A stretch of 64,000 nt of DNA, taken from NCBI GenBank assembly GCA_025403435.1, contig CM046347.1, positions 20,547,110-20,611,109 of the forward strand. Direction: 5' to 3'. A program made the translations under genes and the position numbers. This document shows positions 60,921 through 64,000 of this stretch, one piece after another (positions within the stretch are counted from its first letter, which is position 1; each line of letters opens with the position of its first letter). This DNA comes from Artocarpus heterophyllus. Taxonomy: Eukaryota; Streptophyta; Magnoliopsida; Rosales; Moraceae. The notes under the pieces were generated by a model. The model was given only the letters and a program-made list of their open reading frames with translations. It had not been told where the DNA came from and did not search any database.

Positions 60921-61247
60921 ATGGATCCAAAGTACCAACACCTGAGAAAGTATTTCCCATCACTCTCCCAAAAGATTCTCAAAAGGAAATACAAGGCTAG
61001 AATTACTTGGTTGTGGATTCTTATGCGTTTTGGCATCCCTTGTGATGTGAGAATGTTGATAGAGGGAAAGATCCGTCCGAGTGACTTCAGTCAAGATGTC
61101 GGTTTACCAGGAACGGGTACCAGTCGTAGTGCAATGAAAAGAAGAGCTCGTGCCATCGTGGTCACTTGTAACAAATGTGGAAGACAAAATTATAACGGTA
61201 AATGTACTTCACCTGGTTATATGTCTACGAATAGAGAGGATAAATAA
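60921..61247 (+). CDS. Betaflexivirus-like small zinc-finger nucleic-acid-binding protein (inside a retroelement)
   Basis: This is an uninterrupted frame of 108 residues, about 12 kDa and strongly basic. The first half has ITWLWILMRFGIPCDVRMLI, a hydrophobic helix-like stretch. The second half has GTGTSRSAMKRRARAI, an arginine-rich patch, followed at once by a finger-like C-N-K-C-G-R-Q-N-Y-N-G-K-C. Order, length, basic patch and cysteine pattern match the 3'-proximal cysteine-rich nucleic-acid-binding protein of carlaviruses and vitiviruses, which in those viruses binds nucleic acid and affects symptoms. The usual fourth ligand (His) seems to be Tyr or Asn here. It is preceded by a leader-like sequence. 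It could instead be an unrelated basic zinc-finger protein. The similarity is by eye; expression and function are unknown. Confidence 0.55.
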   Translation: MDPKYQHLRKYFPSLSQKILKRKYKARITWLWILMRFGIPCDVRMLIEGKIRPSDFSQDVGLPGTGTSRSAMKRRARAIVVTCNKCGRQNYNGKCTSPGYMSTNREDK

Positions 61248-61441
61248 AGTTTTACAGGGACGGACTTTCAAAGGAGAACTTCGATATCATCTATCCTCCT
61301 CTTCATGGTCACCCTAGTGGATATATTCAAGGAGCTATCTTTAAACTTTGGCCTAAATTTTATACAGAAAGACAACGCCTTAGGAATACGATATTTCTAG
61401 ATCCTGTTTTCCAAGCCATAAGAAAACTGGATGGGGAATAA
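61244..61441 (+). other. Short open frame of unknown origin after the virus-like ORF
   Basis: About 65 codons are open in another frame, ending at a TAA (61439). They contain NFDIIYPPLHGHPSGYIQG, then FKLWPKFYTERQRLRN and FLDPVFQAI. The amino-acid make-up looks like real protein rather than random AT-rich translation. There is no good Met start, so it may be a fragment of a longer captured gene. I do not recognise the family. Confidence 0.35.
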
Positions 61442-62085
61442 GTCATCGCTTTATAAAAGTTGTTTAGTCATTGCTTATTTGAAATAGTTTTAGTTGATGT
61501 TCAACAGTTTGTGTTTTTCTTATACTCAGAATATTTGCCTTTGTGTTCGAAATAATTGTGATTATTAGATTGATACAGTAAGTGTTTGTATCTCATTTAA
61601 TTTATAGTTTTCTTAAATATATATATATAATATAATATATTATCTTATCAGGCATGTCACATATGGTATAGTAACATGTTTAAATTTTAAAAACTTATCT
61701 AGATATTTCAAGATTTGTGTCTCAAATTTTAAAAGTTCTACAGTATTTATCGTTTATATTGAATTTCTAGACTCGATGTATATTTGTCAAAAGGTCTACA
61801 ATTGTGTTAAGAGGGTCTTCTGTCAAATCATTCTCAATTGTCAAAAGGTATACCATTAGAGTCTAATTTTTTTTCAAAAAGTGAATCAGATTTTCTGTGA
61901 ACTATCAATTACCTTATCTTACTTCCTTACCCGCACAAGATTTTTTTTAAACTTTGGATTACCTTTTCATTTCCTACTCGTCTGTCTCTTTAGTCCATTT
62001 TGTGTATTCCTCATCCTTAAAATCTCATGTAGAACCCGAAGTCTAAGTGGAGCAGACATAAAGCAATCACTTATATAAACCAAAT
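61442..62085. other. Non-coding interior of the large element
   Basis: AT-rich, no gene recognised. Confidence 0.5.
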
Positions 62086-62736
62086 ATGTCTACCTCCTAG
62101 TCCACCAAGAAAATAAAGAATGTCTGTGTCTTTTGTGGTTCCAGCCTTGGAAAAGATAAAGCCTATGTAGAAGCTGCAAAACACTTAGGGCAAGTCCTAA
62201 CACGCAGGAAGATTAACATAATCTATGGGGGTGGTAGTATAAAAATGATGGAAAATATGACGCTAGTAGTTAGGTCTAGTGACGCCACAACTGTAGGGAT
62301 TTGGTCTCATATTCTAGCCGAAGGAAATCTTTATAAGGAAACCGTAGGTAAGGAAAAAGGAGTCAATAGCATCCCTAGAAATTTTAAAGCTATAATCAAT
62401 AATTCTGATGCTTTTAGAGCATTACCTGGTGGTCTAGGTACTCTTGAAAAAATATTCGTAGTTGCTTGTGAGCAATTATTGGGCTTTCATTTCAAACCCT
62501 TGGGACTACTGAATGTAAATGGTTTTTATGATGGCCTTTTGAAATTTCTAGATTACGTTGTGGAAGAAAACATCATTGCAGAATCGGAGAGATAAATCTT
62601 TGTTACTGCTTCAACAGCTGAGGAATTGATAGATAAGATGCAAATCATACATCCAGAATCCGACACTGCAACATCCAAGCTTGAATAGGAAAGGGAAAGC
62701 CGGGAGCAGCCAATTGATTTAAATCTCCATCTGTAA
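62086..62736 (+). pseudogene. LOG: Intronless LOG-like (cytokinin riboside 5'-monophosphate phosphoribohydrolase) pseudogene
   Basis: The frame reads VCVFCGSSLGKDKAYVEAA, INIIYGGGSIKMMENM, ETVGKEKGV, ALPGGLGTLEK and LGLLNVNGFYDGLLKFLD. These are the successive landmarks of LOG enzymes, which release active cytokinin bases from their nucleotide precursors. The catalytic region is damaged: the usual PGGxGTxxE ends in Lys, and the RKxxM motif is replaced by PRNFKAII. In-frame stops occur at codon 5 (62098), at 62593 and at 62686, with clear similarity continuing through the second (IFVTASTAEELIDKMQ). Plant LOG genes have several introns; this copy has none, so it probably came from an mRNA. Beyond the third stop the frame reads IDLNLHL before a TAA (62734), an EAR-like LxLxL ending. 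It lies inside the large LTR element. Confidence 0.8.
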
Positions 62737-63681
62737 TCTTTTGGTTTTATTTATGGCATGTAGGCATGTGTGTCCGTATTTTGTATGTCACGAATAACCG
62801 TTTACCTTGCATTTTGTATTTCTTGTGGTATGCCGTTGTTCAATCTTTTAGATTCATTGAGCCTAATGCCGGGATGGCTGGATACGGAGTACTTGATGCT
62901 CTCGAAACGCATCCTACTTAATGTTTGATCTTTTGTTTATCGATGTTTTTGTATTCTCCAAGCATGCCTGATATGGATAGCTGAATATACAAAGTACCTT
63001 GTACTCTCGAAATGTATCCGTATCATGTTTGTAATGTGTAATATTCTGTTAATATTATGTGGAAGTACCAAAGTCAGTTATGGGGATATTCCATAGGAAA
63101 TATGAGTATATTATTTGGGTTGAATGTTTGTGTCATAAGAATAGCTGTTAATGAAAAATATGTCAGGTTTGTCTACAACTACGAGATTCTGTCTAATATC
63201 TCTATGAATAAGTTTAATGTATGGTTTTGAGTAGAAGTGTTTGTACTATATGTTTCATGATTATGTTTTAGTTTATTAGTTGAAATATAAAAATCAACTA
63301 TCCTTGACTTTCCCTTACTCAAAAAGAAAAGGAAACCAAAAATAAAGTATGTAGAAGTTATCGAACAATATCCTGAATGTAATTGTAAATCACAATCCAA
63401 GGATAGTGAAGGATTAGAAAATGGTATGATTAGCATGTGTATTCTCTGATCAAAATATTAAACCATAATACGGTGTTGTGAATTTGGAACAAGTCAGAAA
63501 TACTCTTGTTGAAGTATTTAGTATTGGAGTAAGGTTAATACTCCAAGCAAATGAACGGAGATACAATAACTCACACTTAGGGACAAACAACATTGACAGT
63601 TTAGAGTCAGAAGTGAGTATCATTACGGAATTGTGATTCTTACTAGTATTGTTAGATTTGAAATTTCGAGGACAAAATTTC
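62737..63681. other. Non-coding 3' interior of the large element
   Basis: AT-rich. A duplicated theme is present (ATGGCTGGATACGGAGTACTTGATGC.. near 62873 and ATGGATAGCTGAATATACAAAG.. near 62974, each followed by CTCTCGAAA and CATCC/TATCC). No gene recognised. Confidence 0.45.
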
Positions 63682-63697
63682 TTTAAGGGGGTAGAGT
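63682..63697 (+). other. Polypurine tract
   Basis: TTTAAGGGGGTAGAGT, preceded by TTTCGAGGACAAAATTTC, directly before the 3' LTR. Confidence 0.8.
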
Positions 63698-64000
63698 TGT
63701 GACACCTATTATTTTCTTAACAGGTAATACGGTAATTAAATTAATTATTAGTGTGTTAACTAAAATTTATTTCATTTAAAATCTATTTCATCCTATTTAT
63801 TTCTACCTATTTTAAAATTTTCTAAAATTTTTTTATATCTATTTATTAAATTTATCGAAACGCTCTTGGAACATCAAATTAATTACTAAAATGCCATTTG
63901 GCATTATATGAACTAAAGTCTTCGAAGGAGACATAATGCACTTAATGCTTCACCTACTTGTCTCCCACTTCTCATTATTTTCCTTCTTTAATCGGGCCCT
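63698..64000 (+). repeat. 3' LTR (first 303 bp, truncated by the window)
   Basis: TGTGACACCTATTATTTTC... It aligns with 56827 onward and with 11309 onward. Confidence 0.9.

Larger units (their letters stand above)
56827..64000 (+). mobile_element. Large non-autonomous LTR retrotransposon carrying a virus-like ORF and a LOG-like gene (runs off the window)
   Basis: The 5' LTR (56827-59305) is followed by a Met-tRNA-type primer site, and the polypurine tract at 63682-63697 is followed by the start of a matching 3' LTR (63698 onward). The two LTRs differ at roughly 20 positions over the first 300 bases. The 4.4-kb interior has no detectable gag, protease, RT or integrase. It holds a promoter/leader-like segment, a 108-codon virus-like frame, a short unknown frame and a decayed LOG-like gene. 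The primer-site and tract styles (AATTTTTAGTATCAGAAC, GAGGACAAAATTTC) match Tekay/Del-type chromoviruses, so it is probably a non-autonomous derivative of that lineage. The right end and target duplication (candidate GGTTA at 56822-56826) lie outside the window. Confidence 0.85.

Noticed and set aside
62086..62592. A functional LOG enzyme gene
   Set aside because: A stop at codon 5, further in-frame stops at 62593 and 62686, and altered catalytic motifs argue against activity.
60921..62736. An integrated full-length or near full-length RNA virus
   Set aside because: I see no replicase, movement-protein or coat-protein frame around the virus-like ORF. Only a single small gene is supported.
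1..64000. CRISPR arrays, tRNA or rRNA genes, bacterial operons
   Set aside because: None seen. Tandem arrays here have diverged units without unique spacers, and the Met-tRNA-like words are retroelement primer sites.

Overview
The window is plant nuclear DNA, most likely from a woody eudicot. It is AT-rich, has intron-containing genes with GT-AG splice sites, and is filled with plant-type LTR retrotransposons, MITE-like inverted-repeat elements and AT microsatellites. Only two host genes look intact, both on the + strand: a Mei2-like RNA-binding protein gene of the ML2/ML5 type (coding 31158-35832, twelve coding exons, 848 codons) and a GPAT1-type glycerol-3-phosphate acyltransferase gene (52894-55237, two exons, 544 codons). 

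Layout. 1-11 kb: an LTR-like fragment at the left edge, a degenerate ~170-bp tandem repeat, a 1.1-kb non-LTR insertion with 18-bp target duplications, small MITE-like elements and a cluster of GCGCCTAGGCGC-type palindromes. 11-26 kb: one large nested transposon cluster. A decayed TAT/Athila-type Ty3/gypsy element (integrase, ~67-bp tandem repeats, an antisense gene, a putative 3' LTR) is split by a 2475-bp solo LTR (duplication CATTA) and by a 6846-bp element with 805/804-bp LTRs (duplication CTTTA). The pol frame of that 6.8-kb element continues into its own 3' LTR, as in CRM-type chromoviruses. 26-29.6 kb: intergenic. 29.6-36.3 kb: the Mei2-like gene with a 5'-UTR intron. 36-52 kb: more elements. 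They include a 2136-bp solo LTR (duplication TGTGG) containing ~22-bp repeats, a CACTA-like terminus, and a minus-strand non-autonomous LTR element whose body is a ~129-bp tandem array. 52.6-55.3 kb: the GPAT gene. 56.8-64 kb: a non-autonomous LTR retrotransposon with ~2.48-kb LTRs of the same family as the solo LTR at 11.3 kb, running off the right edge. 

The most unusual object is that last element. Its internal region (59306-63697) has a Met-tRNA-type primer-binding site and a polypurine tract, but I see no gag-pol. Instead it carries (i) a 108-codon open frame resembling the small basic zinc-finger nucleic-acid-binding protein of betaflexiviruses (carlavirus/vitivirus type), preceded by a promoter/leader-like stretch, (ii) a short unidentified frame, and (iii) an intronless, decayed copy of a LOG-type cytokinin-activating enzyme gene. 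If confirmed, this is a plant retroelement that has picked up both an RNA-virus-like gene and a host hormone gene. All identifications are by eye; homology claims need a database search.
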